A stretch of 64,000 bases of DNA from Tomocerus qinae (taxonomy: Eukaryota; Arthropoda; Collembola; Entomobryomorpha; Tomoceridae), in assembly GCA_020055645.1 (NCBI GenBank), contig CM034547.1:36862909-36926908 (forward strand). The letters run 5' to 3'. The notes under the pieces are model-generated. The model was not told the DNA's origin, did not search any database, and saw nothing but the letters and a program-made list of their open reading frames with translations. The position numbers and the translations under genes were made by a program. Positions 24,895 through 41,561 of the stretch are shown here, piece by piece. Numbering within the stretch: position 1 is the first letter of the stretch; the number at the start of each line of letters is the position of its first letter.

Positions 24895-27622
24895 ATGGAC
24901 ACCTTACAACCCGTTGATGAAAGGGAAGAACAACTCTTGGAGAAGGTAATATAATGTGACAATGTTGTTTAGTTAAATAAGTTTAAATTGTTGTAGCCAA
25001 GATTTTTACACTTTCTTCGATCTCACAGTTCAAGCTCATAATGGCTGATGTGGATCCTGACGAGAAAACTCTCATGAGATTCTTACGTGGTATGTTATTT
25101 AATCTAACCTAGTTTATTTGTTACATTGTTATTGTTAAATCTGTGTCGCATGTTAATATCAATTTTCCAATCAACTCTATTGTATGAAAATTGCAGCCAG
25201 ACAGCATGATCTTGCTAAAGCAGAAGAGATGTTACGATCGGTAAGACTCGTTTACATTTATATAATTTATTTCCACACTTAAAGTTTCATAGTTCTCCGG
25301 TCAAATATTGCCAATTTTATGGAAGTTAGATATTTTATTTTCAAAATCATTCTGAAGGCAATTGGTAAAAAATATTGGATTCCTTTGTAAATCTTAGGAA
25401 GCAGAATTTTTATCCTGCACGATTCCGAGTATCTATTCCACCGGCTACCGAATTCAATTTGGAAAGATATAGAACCGGCGGTAAACTGTAGAAGGACTAT
25501 GAGATTAACGTGTATTCCAGAGAGTGTATAATACATATACACTTTTTAGGTGTGTCCCTTCTAAATGACAGATTATGTCCATTTTTATAGTCTATTTTAA
25601 TTTGGCTTGTTTTAAATTATTGAACCAATCTTGATTCTCAAGGATTTTCATTTAATATCCCGCATGTAGTTTTAGGATTCACTTACTTACGGCATGGGGA
25701 ACAAAAAAACTGTTCAGATAATTAGTAGTGCTACATTTTAGATTTTTTTTATTTCGGGATCTCTAGTCAGTTCTAGGCAGTCTGTTCGGCATCATTATAC
25801 TTTGCATTTTCTTGACATGGAATAGAGTATTATTCACGAGGTATAGGAGTGTTTACTATCACGCTATACTTATGCATACCTCAACATGATCTACTATAGT
25901 TTATTTAGAGAGCGGTAGTATAGCCTATTTTAATTGCAACTTTTGTGTGTATCTAATTGGAGGAAAAATAATAATAGTAGTCAGAGATAAAACAATGGAA
26001 ATTCCTATAGATAATCTGACGAGAGCCTGACTAAAGATTTTTTTGTTGCCTGCATCGCGAGTTTTTCCTTAATATCTGTCAGGAAAAACTTTCTGAGAGA
26101 TTATTTACTCGATGCTAATATAAACCTACAATGGAACCATCACTTTCATATTCACATGGGAAAAATGTACAAGATACTTAGAAATAGAAAATAACGTAAT
26201 TATTATTATAAATCCTTAAGTCGCATCCATTTCAGATTCTTTGAGAGTTGAGTTGTTGATCCCATTCTTTAAATTTTATAATATATTTCACAACAGCGTA
26301 CAGATAGGAATCAATCTCTAATACTATGGAACAATATATTACGAGCTTCAATGAAACGCATACTAGTTCCAGTAGCTACATAATAATTATTCCTGCAGTG
26401 ATTAGGGGCTTAGTGTGAATTGCATTTGTTTCATTGTATGTATACCTGTTTGAACTCCCATTGTTATCACGAGAAGGTTGGCTCTCGATCTTTTATCTCC
26501 AGCACAGACCACACCAATGTTGATGCACTGCAATCTAATACAATAGTACAACGTTAAAATAGAGTAGAGAACGATGTATTTAATTTCTGTGCAAAGTTAA
26601 ATAGGTATGTACATGTGCATAGAAATTATTTACTTCCTGTTTCGTGTCAAAGATTTAAAAGTACATAGAAAATAGGTAGCGGATATAAAAGGATAATTTT
26701 TTATGCAGATGCTGCAGTTTTATAATTACTAAAAATTGATTTTATGTCCTCCATAATGTGCTTATTACAATGATGATTTCCTTGATATACTAGTCGATAG
26801 AGTGGAGGATAGAGTATGATGTCGACAGTTACAAGAGTTGGATTCCTCCAAGCGTCCTTAGGGATGACTACAGCATAATCTGCGATCACACAGGATATGA
26901 TCACCAAGACCGACCAAGTGAGTTGCTCCACTAGGAAATGTTGAACTGTAATTCACATGCAAACAACCGGAAGTGTTAATTGTATTAAAATGCATTTTTG
27001 TGATTACTAGCCTTTTACGTCCCTCTTGGTAGCTACTTGGGCAAAGAATGTGTAGAAGAAGGTTGGAAGGAAGATCTATTTAAATTTGTCTTTTATGCAA
27101 TGGAAACGGCAAATAATATTTTGTTGGAAAGTGACGCAACAACCATTTCTGTAGTTCTGGATATGGCACATTTAAGAATGAAGCAAATTATTCATGTCGA
27201 ATGTAAGTTACATTTCAGTAATCTCTTAATTGTTTTTGTTTCTCCAAGGAATATAATTCTAAATAGATTCTCATGCTTTATTTTTAGCTATGATGATTCT
27301 TCACAAGGCTTTTTCTTTTGTTGAGGCAAACTATCCAGAGGTTTTGAAACAAGTCATGATAGTGAATGGTAAAAAGAATTTTATCTTTAAATATCCATTT
27401 CATTTAAAGTAATGCTTGCAATATCTAAGCTTTGTATTTTAATTTTTAGCTCCTTGGGTTTTCACCATGGCCTTTAATTTTTTCAAACCAATTTTGTCAA
27501 AGTCGACCCTTGAGAAAATCCAAGTTTTTGGAAGTATTCAAGAGAAATGGCTACCAATCCTCCTGGAACAGATGCCTCTGGAATGTATCCCATGTGCTTC
27601 TTTACAACAAATACGGATATGA
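24895..27622 (+). CDS. SEC14-like CRAL-TRIO lipid-binding protein, copy 2, 241 aa
   Basis: Seven exons: 24895-24945, 25029-25089, 25197-25240, 26794-26917, 27011-27202, 27288-27368 and 27450-27622. They sum to 242 codons. Exons 2 to 6 have exactly the lengths of copy 1 (61, 44, 124, 192 and 81 bp) with the same phases. Exon 4 (starting SIEWRIEYDVDSYKSW) is easy to miss because it lies after a 1.55-kb intron and has a longer antisense ORF over it. CRAL-TRIO landmarks are KTLMRFLRARQHD, VPLGSYLGKECVEEG, EANYPEVLKQVMIVN and APWVFTMAFNFFKPILSKST. Like copy 1 it has no GOLD domain. The last 25 residues differ completely from copy 1. A cytosolic lipid-transfer role is inferred from the family. Confidence 0.88.
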
Positions 27623-30600
27623 ACAAAAACAATATAAATTATGTAAGATTTGATTATGTCAAATCAAGTTTTTATAATTTAGTTTTTTGCTATTTTTACA
27701 AATATTTACAAATCTACACAAACACAAACTTCGTTCTCTGACTCCCGTAAAAGTGAATAGAAATACCTGCAAAAGTAATCCTATCTCGCTGGTTATTTTT
27801 GTTATATGAATGTGGTCTCAATATCATTTGTCAGAACTTATAACCTACACTGCTATGCCTGTAAAATGCCTTAAGAGTAATTTCTGCTTTTGCATAGCGT
27901 GCATAATGTGATTGTAATCTTCAAATCTACAAAATTACTACTGCTAACTCCAATGAGGATTACTGAGCTCCAGCAGATGTTAGCAATCAGCAGACATTTT
28001 TATTGACGTTCCTTAGTTGTTCTGGTCACTCGTGTGGAATAATATTATTATGTTTATCATTAATTTTATTGCTGTAAAAAGTGTAGCTTATTGGCTACTG
28101 TTGTTACCTGAAAGACATCTTTAAAATCAGGAGAAAGTAAGATTTACCTAAACGAACGGGAGATAAATTGTACGTCGTATCTATAGCTATGTTACTACTG
28201 CTCAAGTACATTTCTTTTTTGGTAAATGTAACCAAAGAATTCGAAGATTTTTATCCACGATGTAATAAACCAATTTAAATGTTAAAAATTAAGAAATCTA
28301 CTGTGAACTTTTGTTATGAAGGACGAAGAAAATAAATTGAATTAATTCGTGAATCCCATCAAATTGTTGTACTAGTAATCTTTTCAAGTCTTTCAAGCCC
28401 TCATGCTATCTTAGTGGCAAAAACAATTCTTGACCATTTTGTCCTATCGTTATAATTTGTAGTAGATACGCAGATGCTTACAATTTTCCATAGATGTTAC
28501 AGGTGCAAACCTGTCTTGGTTAGTTTTTTGAATAATTTGTGCTTATATTTACTGTTGGCATCATTTTATAAATATCACGCTACCATATATATATATTGCA
28601 AGTCTGGATAGAGGATATTATGAGGCATCGTACATTTGTATAGCAGTACAACAGTGTCAGAAATCTTATCAGTTCAATATAAAAAATATTATAAAGAAAT
28701 TCCTTCCACTCTGTAGTCTGTAGCCTTGATAATACAAGTTAAAAAAGTTGAGACACGTGAATGCAAAGTAGCCAGAAAGAGATCCACAAACTTAACCTGC
28801 AAAGGTTGCAAAACAAAAATCAAGTTGGTTTTTGTTTTGATTGTTGAAGGCATCTGCACTAGCTATGCTACACGGTTAATAAAAATAGAAACAAGTGAAT
28901 AAAAAGAATAGGCGATTGGTGGATTAGGAGCGTCAGTAGATTGGGTTTGGTTCATTTCATTATTAGATAGAATAATAGCGCCTTCGACAGAAACAATTTT
29001 AATTTGCACAAAGAGACATGTATATTAGCATAATACAAGGCAATCTCAAGCTGCATATTATAGTCCTTAATTCTGGCATTCTGTCACAAACGGTATAGCT
29101 ACGGAAAGTAAAGAATACTCTTTGGAAGTTAGTATAAAAAATGGTTATAAACAATTGTGGGATGGCAATCCAATGAAAAGGACATAAATAACAATGAAAA
29201 ATATGCAAAATTTTTTCTTGTATTTTCTCCATTAACTAATCATATAGCCATTGTGCGAAAAGGACATATATATGATTTTGAGATTTTTAGTTTTCCTTTT
29301 CCACAATAAATCTTTCCGACCTCGAGGGCAATTTAATAAGAATGACATTTGAATACAAGTAATTTAAGTTAGCTCTTATTTATTTACTACTTCAAAAGTT
29401 TTAAATATCTTATTTAATTAAAGCCATATGGATATTTGGCAGTTTCAAGCGTTTCCTACAACTTTTCCTTGTACATATATACCTACACGACCAAACATGA
29501 TGCATTTGCATTTGTTATTCTTACATATCTATTACGTAAGTCCATGATCTCATTATCATCTTCCGAAATCAAAGCGTCATAAACCTAACTGCTGTCCTCA
29601 GTAACTTCTACATCGCATGTTTCCATGTAGAGTAGGTACATCAATTAACGAGGGTATTCAATTGACCTTATTGTTATATGTTGGATGGCGAAAGGGTCAT
29701 TTCTCACATTTAAAACTTCTGAGAAAACAGAAAACGAATACAATGCAATAATGCAGTGCAATGAGCAATTACAGATGATAATTTGTGTTGGAAATTATAG
29801 TTCTTTCCAGAAAATAAAGGTTTACATCTGTATTGCATGCTTACCCAGGTTTATTTTACAACAACAACAACTGCATAAAATGCTATTACAACTGGTTTGT
29901 AATAATTTGCAACCTGAAATAGGGATAGGTTGTCTGTGGACGTGGATAACAATAACAACGTCTTTTGATTCCTGTATTAATACAGTGTGCATCTATCTTT
30001 ATTGCTTTCAAAGAGATAATATTTATTTACTAACATCGATTTTATTATTCTGTTTACCTTTACTTTGTATCACCCTATGAATGGATTGGAGCAACTGAAG
30101 AACGAAGAGACATAAAAGTTCTTAGAATTTTTATGTTCAGCTATAAAAGAATGAATACATTACATGTTGAGTATAGTCTGTCTACAATGGTGTACACGAC
30201 CAAGATCTATTATAACTAAGAGCGTAAAAACGTTACTATACAGAAAATGTATCCAATCCCCCATCCTACTTCGATCTACTAAACTACTAAGTAATATCCC
30301 CTAAAGGATTTTTTCCCGTTTCTAGTTTTAGTACAAGATGGTTGTTAATTACCATAAAAATGCACCTAAAAAGCACATTTCCCTTTTTTTCAATCTGACC
30401 TTAAAGCATCATGCATCAAATCAAATAGTTGTAACATAGTATAGTAAAAGTGTCAAATGACACTCTCAGTCTCAAGTGGTATTATATGTTGAGTTACATC
30501 AGCTATTTATTTATTTGCAATCAAAACAAAACAACGCAATAATGATAAATATGAATTATTTATAAGAATTTCACTTATCAACTTTTTCAAGTGGATCCGG

Positions 30601-32405
30601 AGTTTGCTTACATTTTGATGGAATAGCTTAGCAGAAGATTACACTTTAATTTGCATGTATCTGCGCAAGAATACCAGTGGTTTTTGCAATATTCAAAGCA
30701 TTTCATGTTTTCAGGGTCATGTCACAATTGTTCTTTTACAGACTCTTAATAAATGAGCTGGACTACAATGAATGAATACTAATGTCTACGTCCAGTCCAT
30801 GTCCGTGAGCTTGCATGGACCTAGCAACTCTTTCAATGTCACGCCTTCTTTACTAGACAATCACCTTTATTATTTTTTGCAAATTCCCTGTGCTGATCAA
30901 AAGTGTGACGCACGGCGAGCTACAATTTATTCTCAAAGTATGAAAAATTATTAAAAAATTCCTCCGAATTTCATTGTTTTCAAAACAATGATACAATTAC
31001 CTAAACATTTAAAGTGTAGTGTGTGTAATCTCCTTATCAAATGATGTGATGGATAGTTTACGAAATAATATCTTATGCGCATTAACTTGTTACTACTACT
31101 GCGATAATGGTAGGATCATAAAAATGCAAGTTTTTATATTCAGCGACTCTATTCAGTTGTCACAGAGTGGCTTCGTAAAAACTTGCCGTACAAAAAAGTG
31201 TGTATGTGTTTGCATTCTATAATATTATAATTAGTCTAGTCACCTCCTCCTACCAACAATAAATACAGCTAAGTGTATCGTGTAGTTTAACCTGTTAGTT
31301 CTTTATGAAGCATACTGACACCGAGAGCTTTGGATAATCGACTATATAATTTGAGATGACAACCAATACCATTTTGTAATCGTTATCATATTCCATCTAG
31401 ATTACGACAGTTTTAGATATTAAACCACATAAGTAGTACAAATACAGTACAAGTACAATTTTTAAATTAGGATTTGACGTTTAACTTTTATAAACCTACT
31501 AGCTGAAACCTAGCACGTACATGTACAGTATGAAAAAACTGTTGAACTATGTTATAGCTGTTTTGAAATTTAAAGAAGTAGATGTATTTCCGGAATTAGT
31601 CGAATCCGGAATTTCAATTACGGCTTTTATATAGAGGATACCTCTAGTAGGCAGGAGAAATATGCTTGCTCCACAAATTAAAATTAGTCTTCAAAATACT
31701 CAAATTCAAATAACATGTAAAAATACATGAGTTGGATATGCTAGTTTGCTTAGGTACAGTCTGCACTAACGTGCATTGTCGAAGTGAAATAATAAGTATT
31801 AAAACCTAGCTATATTATGAAATATAATATGACACTAAACTAAATTACTAAGCTTGAATCAATTTACCATGAAAAATAAGCATTAATCTAAAGTGGAAGC
31901 TTGTACAAGTGTAATGGGTTTGGGAATAGATACATGTACTGATGTTTGTAGTAGTGAGTTTAGTGCACTGAGATTTAGACATATTAACAGTAAATAAAAT
32001 GTTATTACAAGAGTATAACGCATACTTAAGTTTACATATTGATATGCTGAAGTCAATGGCATCTAAGCACACAAGATAAGTATTTACACATTTTTTGTAC
32101 CACAAAAAACGACACATGTCGTGGCCATCTTACTCTCCTCGGCCATCCAGAAATCTTTAAGTTGCTCTGTACAACTGCACCTGTCACATTTCATACGTGT
32201 ACTCTGAACAGTAACTTTAAACGATTTATTGCTGTCGATCTTGATAATATTGGCGAATACTTCACCACTTTTATAAGCTGGTTGGAATTAAAAATATTGT
32301 TTGTACATCCTATTTACTTGGTAATCAAGTAATCAATACCGATTTAGGGATTATCAGCGAAATATATTACCAAATTAAGGGAAACTATAATCAAGTTGAA
32401 TTGAT
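27623..32405. other. Intergenic region, 4.8 kb, nothing recognised
   Basis: AT-rich with many stops in all frames. Open frames here are under about 130 codons, have skewed composition and match no family I know. No RNA genes or structured repeats were seen by eye. Confidence 0.4.
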
Positions 32406-33740
32406 ATGGCTCTAAGTATATCTTTTGAATCTAAGAGAGTTGTCGTTACCGGAGGAGGAAAAGGTAAAACTTGAAATATATTTTAACAAAGCATGCAAAT
32501 AAACATAAGTTTGGAGAACATATGATTCTCAACCTTTAGTCAGAATTAAGTGTTTTAAGAACATTCATTAATCGACCTTGTCAAAATCAATGCAGAATTA
32601 AATGTGTTCGTTACTGAAGTCTACTAAGAGTTACCTTATTAAACCATAACACTTATATTCAATAATTAGTTGCACCGTACTAGTTGTAAAGTAAAAATAG
32701 ATTGTATAATATTTAAAAGCACATATTGAGGTCTGAAAGGGACACACCGGTGAAGGATTCTACATCCTTATAGCAATGCATTTAATGAAATGAACACATT
32801 ATACTGAGTAATTATAAACTATTTATGTGCCTAAGAATTTCCCATGATATTTTCCTATTGTAACTCTCTACTGGTTGTATATCACGAGTTTCTTAATTAA
32901 TATAACTCATAATACCATATTTCTGGTTTCTAATTGTAATTACACTTTCTTGAATCTGCGTCATAGGGTTGGGGCGTTGTATTGTTGAGAAATTATACAA
33001 TGATGGAGCAATTGTTTATACTCTGGACAAGGATGAATCACTAGTAGCAAAATTAAAAGAAGATTTCCCTAAAATTACTGCCGTAGTTTGTGATGTATCT
33101 GATTGGGAAGCAACAAAGGCGGTGGTGGATTCATTTGGCCCAGTTGATCATCTAGTAAATAACGTGGGAATCGGCGGATTTATGGAAACATTTGGGAACG
33201 TAACTGAAAAAGCTGTTGACAAGTATAAGAATCAAAATAGCTTACCGATTTTATGACATAATGTTTTAATTGCTTTCATAATACGGTTGCATTAATGCAA
33301 ATGCTTTTTGTTCGAACAGAACATATGCGATCAACTTCAAATCAGCTATCAACGTATCCCAAGTGGTAACCCAAAAAATGATTGCTAATAAAATTCAAGG
33401 CTCTATTGTTCACGTATCATCGTTATGCTCTCGATATGCTTTGGTGGGAGCATTGGTTTATTGCACCACTAAAGCAGCATTGGTTAGCTTGACAAAGTGC
33501 ATGGCTCTGGAACTTAGTTCATCTGGTATCCGAGTTAATTGCATTTGTCCAACATTCATCAACACGGATATGATGAAGAAAGCTCAAGAAGTAGCTGACA
33601 AGTGGATTTCCCGTGGAATGATTAAAAGAGCTGCAGAGCCGGAGGAGGTAGCTGACATGATATTATTTTTGCTAAGTTCTAAAGCAGCCATGATTAATGG
33701 AGAAGAAATATTTGTGGATGGAGGATTTTCTGGTCACTAG
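32406..33740 (+). CDS. Short-chain dehydrogenase, L-xylulose reductase/carbonyl reductase type, 244 aa
   Basis: Three exons, 32406-32463, 32967-33222 and 33320-33740, give 245 codons, exactly the 244-residue length of animal DCXR. The Rossmann motif is TGGGKGLG (residues 15-22). The structural motif NNVG is followed by N110, S139 and the catalytic Y152-C-T-T-K156. The terminal segment contains INGEEIFVDGGFSGH, as is usual for classical SDRs. DCXR reduces L-xylulose to xylitol with NADPH and also reduces dicarbonyls; the substrate here is inferred only from overall likeness. NNVG replaces the NNAA/NNAG found in most relatives. It is cytosolic, with no signal peptide. AATAAA lies at 33903. The large first intron (503 bp) carries nothing recognisable. 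Confidence 0.9.
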
Positions 33741-34861
33741 CACCTGAATCATTGACTCGAGATATATGTACAACCTAACACTTACAATTACTAAATTTTT
33801 GTTTCGTTTCTTTCCAAAAATCTTTAATTTTCTGAATTTGTAAATATGGTTAATACTTTAATATTCCAAGTATAAGTATTTGAATGGAATATTCTATAGC
33901 AGAATAAAGTACAACCTACATTTTACTAATACGTCACATTATCAGTGTTTGTTATTGCTGTATAACTTTAGTCAAAAGAGGAGTAGATGCACTTAACGCT
34001 TTACAACATTATAAGAAAGGAAAGATTGTACAGCTCAATGATAGCATTGCATGTTGATAACACATGGTAGTAATAATATTTCATACCGTACTTGCAGTAA
34101 GAGATAACAGGAGAATAGAAAGTAGAAATGCATTGTGTTTGAACCGGACGAGCCCATGCATCTACTCCTGTCATTTCATATCATTGACTTATTGACCTCA
34201 TTTTCTCACTATCTACAATTTTAGACGACAGTTGAAGAAGATTTTCTCATCGCTATGCACTGCATTGGAAGCCATATAGACTGTAAAAATGGTTTATTCA
34301 ATTCTAACTTCTATGCATTCATTTGACTCATTGTTACATGAAAGAATATTGTGTGCTAGTATATAGGAATATTTGTAATGGTTTGCGAGCAAGTAAACAA
34401 CACTCTGAAATATGAAGATGTGATCAACAATCAGAGTAGACACAATACCACATGCAAGTACATACAGAATGTCCAACAACATACATGTCAATTTATAATA
34501 CCTTCCACTATCAGTACATCCTGCATAACTACCGCTTGTGGATACAGCAAAAGTAATGGCATTGCTAGAGTTAAGACATGTACAATCACTACTGATTTAT
34601 TTTCATCATAAGAATCTGTGTAAAGCAACATTTTAAATATTGTTAAAAAAGTGGCTTTAGTGCTGAAAACAGAAACAATTGAACCAAAGAATCGTAAATT
34701 GTTATTTAGAGAAAGTTAATTCTTTCAAAATCCCTGATTTAATTATCAAAGTGTCACACTGGCTTGAATTTCCTCCGTTTCATAAAACTGGCAGTCGAAG
34801 ACAGAAAACAATTGCACTTCAAAAATCCTCTACTTTGTACTCCATAACTATCTGTAGCACC
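33741..34861. other. Intergenic region between the SDR and aldo-keto reductase genes
   Basis: It contains the SDR polyadenylation signal at 33903-33908. The rest shows no coding or repeat structure. Confidence 0.4.
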
Positions 34862-38521
<3,660 letters not shown>

Positions 38522-38950
38522 AGCCTTGAAAACGAGCGCTGCGGTTGCTGCCTGGTCACTTCGTTATCTTTTGCCATTGTTGTCACAGAAATCAAAATTC
38601 TCTGTATAAACAAATTGAATTAAAATCTTTGGTTTCGTGCTTAGAAGTTTTCCTGGAAGATCATTAAATCAAAATCTATTTGCAATTTATTATACATTCC
38701 TCTCGTCAATTCCAAAATCTTTAGTTGTACAAGTTTTCTTTATATTCTATTAAAATCTATCCAAAATTTGGTGTTGAAACTTCAATAATAATATCTTGGT
38801 CTTAATCTCTGTTAAAAATTTTCGTTTCATTGGACATAGTTTCAAAATTTACAGTTTAAAGTTATATTTATACTTTGCATCAAAATTTCGGTGTTAAATT
38901 GAACAGTTTGAACCGTATCTACCTATCGGATTTACATAACATTTACAAAA
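38522..38950. other. Intergenic gap
   Basis: It contains the 3' end of the aldo-keto reductase gene (possible signal ATTAAA near 38619) and the upstream region of the next gene. Nothing else was seen. Confidence 0.35.
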
Positions 38951-40922
38951 ATGGATGATGACATGGAAATTCCTATGGGAGAAGAGCCAGAACTTCCTGT
39001 TTTTCCAGAAGACGAGCCAGATAAACTTGACCAAGATAATGATATTTCTAACGGTGATAATTTCGAAGAGGGTGCTAAGACTGATGTTGGACAGGAAGGT
39101 TTATGAATTAATAAATCAATGTGATATATCTCGTAAACATGTCTATCTCCTATCACGGGTAAGGAAATATGTGGCTTTTTGTAGATAACTTCACATCAAA
39201 AGAACCTGGAACTAATCGTGACTCTCTTCAAGATTCATATAACGAAAGGAGCGAATTTCGAGATAGTGATGAGGATGAAGACCTTTTTTCACCGGATGGT
39301 AATAATAAGATTAAAAGTTGATTCCCTAAAGTCTTTTGATTTCATGTGCATATCAATCTAATCAGGAGATGTTTACAGATGCCTCAAAAAGTAGAGGTCC
39401 TAGGGTTTACACTTCGTCAGATTTGGGGCGAAGCCCTTCTAGGGATACAGATGCCAATGATGACGATACAATATCCTACAGTCTAATGGATGGTTAATAG
39501 TTTAATAGTTCTTTCAGGTTACAATTGTATGGATATTTTGTATGAACTTTTAACAGGGAATAAAATTTGTAGATGCCTCATCTACGTCAAAAAAATACAG
39601 AAATCGAAGGTTAAAGACGGGAATGAATAAAGACAATGAAAATGCCGGTGAACAAAGGGTGAAAAAAGTAAACTTCTCAATTTCGGTCGTCGGTAGTGAG
39701 GAAAACTATAAAAAAAGAACGCCTAATGAATCCAGTCAGGATGCTCTCCAAACTGAAAAATTAGCAGATGAAAGTGAACATGTAGATGCACATCAATATT
39801 GGATTGGAGCAACTGGGTTACCATTACCAATAGTCGATGGAGAGATAATTAAATGTTCCAAGAAAGGCCCCCATTCAAAAAAGGGTCATCACCACCACCA
39901 CCATCATCACCATAAACATGATGATCCTCATAAACACAAACACCGTCATCACGAGAATAGCCTCGAGTTTTTGAGATTCGGACAACTAGGACCAGATGGA
40001 AAACCAATTGCAAGCATTGAATCTATGGAAGAAAGTAAATCGCGATTGTGTATTAACATGCCGGATAGCAATTATAGGGGATTCAGCGTCAAACTAGATA
40101 AGTGGGGCAACATTGTTGCCGACAACCCAGTAGTGTTGGATCCGAATGGTCCCCCCTTGCTCCTAATTAAATACACTAGCCTTGCACATGCAGTTCAACA
40201 GGGTAATAGTGCTATCCTCAAAGTGAAACCCTTTATTGAACACAGCGATTACTTACCATTCTGGATTGTTTCCCCCGACGGAAAATTAATTGCGTTACAT
40301 GACAAAAATGGGCAGGTATGGGATCGCAATCACAAACCTTATCCACCCACTGGCTCAGGGAAAGAACCTAGTGGTGACTTGTATGACTACTATTTGTTCA
40401 GCGGAAGTGAAAAACCCTGTGATGACATCAACAGTGTGTGTTTCCATCCTGAAATTTTGGATTCAGAAGATGATGATGATGAAGAGCGTGAGCGAGTGGT
40501 CGTGGTAAAGCGAGAGGCACATCATACATTGGATATCGACAAAATTAAGAAAATGTTCAAACGTAAGATAGTACTAATTATAAGTAATATGTATGTAATA
40601 GTATGACGTATTTGTTCCAGAAGATTATAATTATAATATCGCCATTTGAGACTCCATCCTGTTAGGAAGAAGTGAACATTGTATTGATAGACAGTTTGAT
40701 TTACTGATTTTATGTTCATTTTCAGACCATCATGAACATTTAGACGAAGAGGATGAAAAACCACTATTCAGGAGCTTTCAATTTCCGAATTGCTTGAAGG
40801 ATGGGTCCTACCAACGGTATATGACAACATTGGGTCAGAACAAAAGTTTAAATATTAAGCCAGATTGTAAGGAACAGAGAGTAGGTACTGGTAGAAGTCC
40901 CCCTGTTACAAGAAGTAGGTAA
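38951..40922 (+). CDS. Unrecognised acidic, histidine-rich protein, 520 aa
   Basis: Five exons, 38951-39098, 39185-39298, 39379-39492, 39573-40562 and 40726-40922, give 521 codons in phase. The first ~125 residues are very acidic (MDDDMEIPMGEEPELPVF). Exons 2 and 3 are both 114 bp and phase 1-1, and exons 2, 3 and 4 start with a split Asp codon (DNFTSKEPG, DASKSRGPR, DASSTSKKY), which suggests exon duplication. Exon 4 holds a run of nine His followed by mixed His/Lys (HKHDDPHKHKHRHH). A probable folded part follows with the recurring pattern D-x-x-G (GPDGKPIAS, KWGNIVADN, LDPNGPPLL, SPDGKLIAL), which looks like short internal repeats. The last exon opens HHHEH. There is no signal peptide or membrane span. 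I do not know the family; metal binding is possible from the His tracts but unproven. Confidence 0.75.
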
Positions 40923-41561
40923 CATTAACATTGATCTGTCCTATTCGTACGTTATAAACACACGACATAAGGGTCGTCATCAAATTAGTAATGCACAAGG
41001 CAAGGGCCCCACAAGCCACTCTTCTTCAGACGAAAACAATTTCATGAACAAATACAATTCGACTGAGTACTTATTTGGAATTATGGAGCTCTTATCTGTC
41101 ATCCAGTCTCGTAAATATTTTAAAAAACATATACACTAAACATTTGCAAGTAACAACTCAAAAATTCAAAATCTCCTATCAAAATCTTAAGTTACATCAC
41201 ACACATGTATTCTATTTTACACACTATTTGTAAATCATAACATCCTACCAGATGAATATACAAGAGGATTATTAATTCTTACATGATAATTTTTGTAGAA
41301 AGTATCGCAATTACAAAGTTTATTAAATTATAATGCTTTATATTCTGAACTCGATGAACATGGATTGTTGAAAATGCACCATGTTTTAGAAAAGAATGCT
41401 TTTGTTAAAGAGATAAGAACGATTGTTAAAATTATCAGCACAATCCAACCTGAAAATCGAGAAATGAAGCATTAATATACTATACTATACTAGCATACTA
41501 TACTTATCTACTTGCTTTGTGGGATATTCTTATTATTTGTTGAATTTATAAATTGAAAAAT
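40923..41561. other. Convergent intergenic gap
   Basis: This is the tail-to-tail space between the His-rich gene (+) and the acid phosphatase (-). No gene or repeat was recognised. Confidence 0.4.

Noticed and set aside
25395-25500. Candidate exon of the second SEC14-like gene reading VSIPPATEFNLERY
   Set aside because: It ends in a stop without a usable donor, and the true exon 4 with the correct 124-bp length was found at 26794-26917.
26701-26931. 76-codon minus-strand ORF starting MEQLTWSVLVIISCV
   Set aside because: It overlies exon 4 of the second SEC14-like gene, which fits its family and phases exactly; the minus ORF is antisense.
29685-30080. 131-codon plus-strand ORF
   Set aside because: Low-quality composition, no homology recognised, no gene-like neighbours; probably chance.
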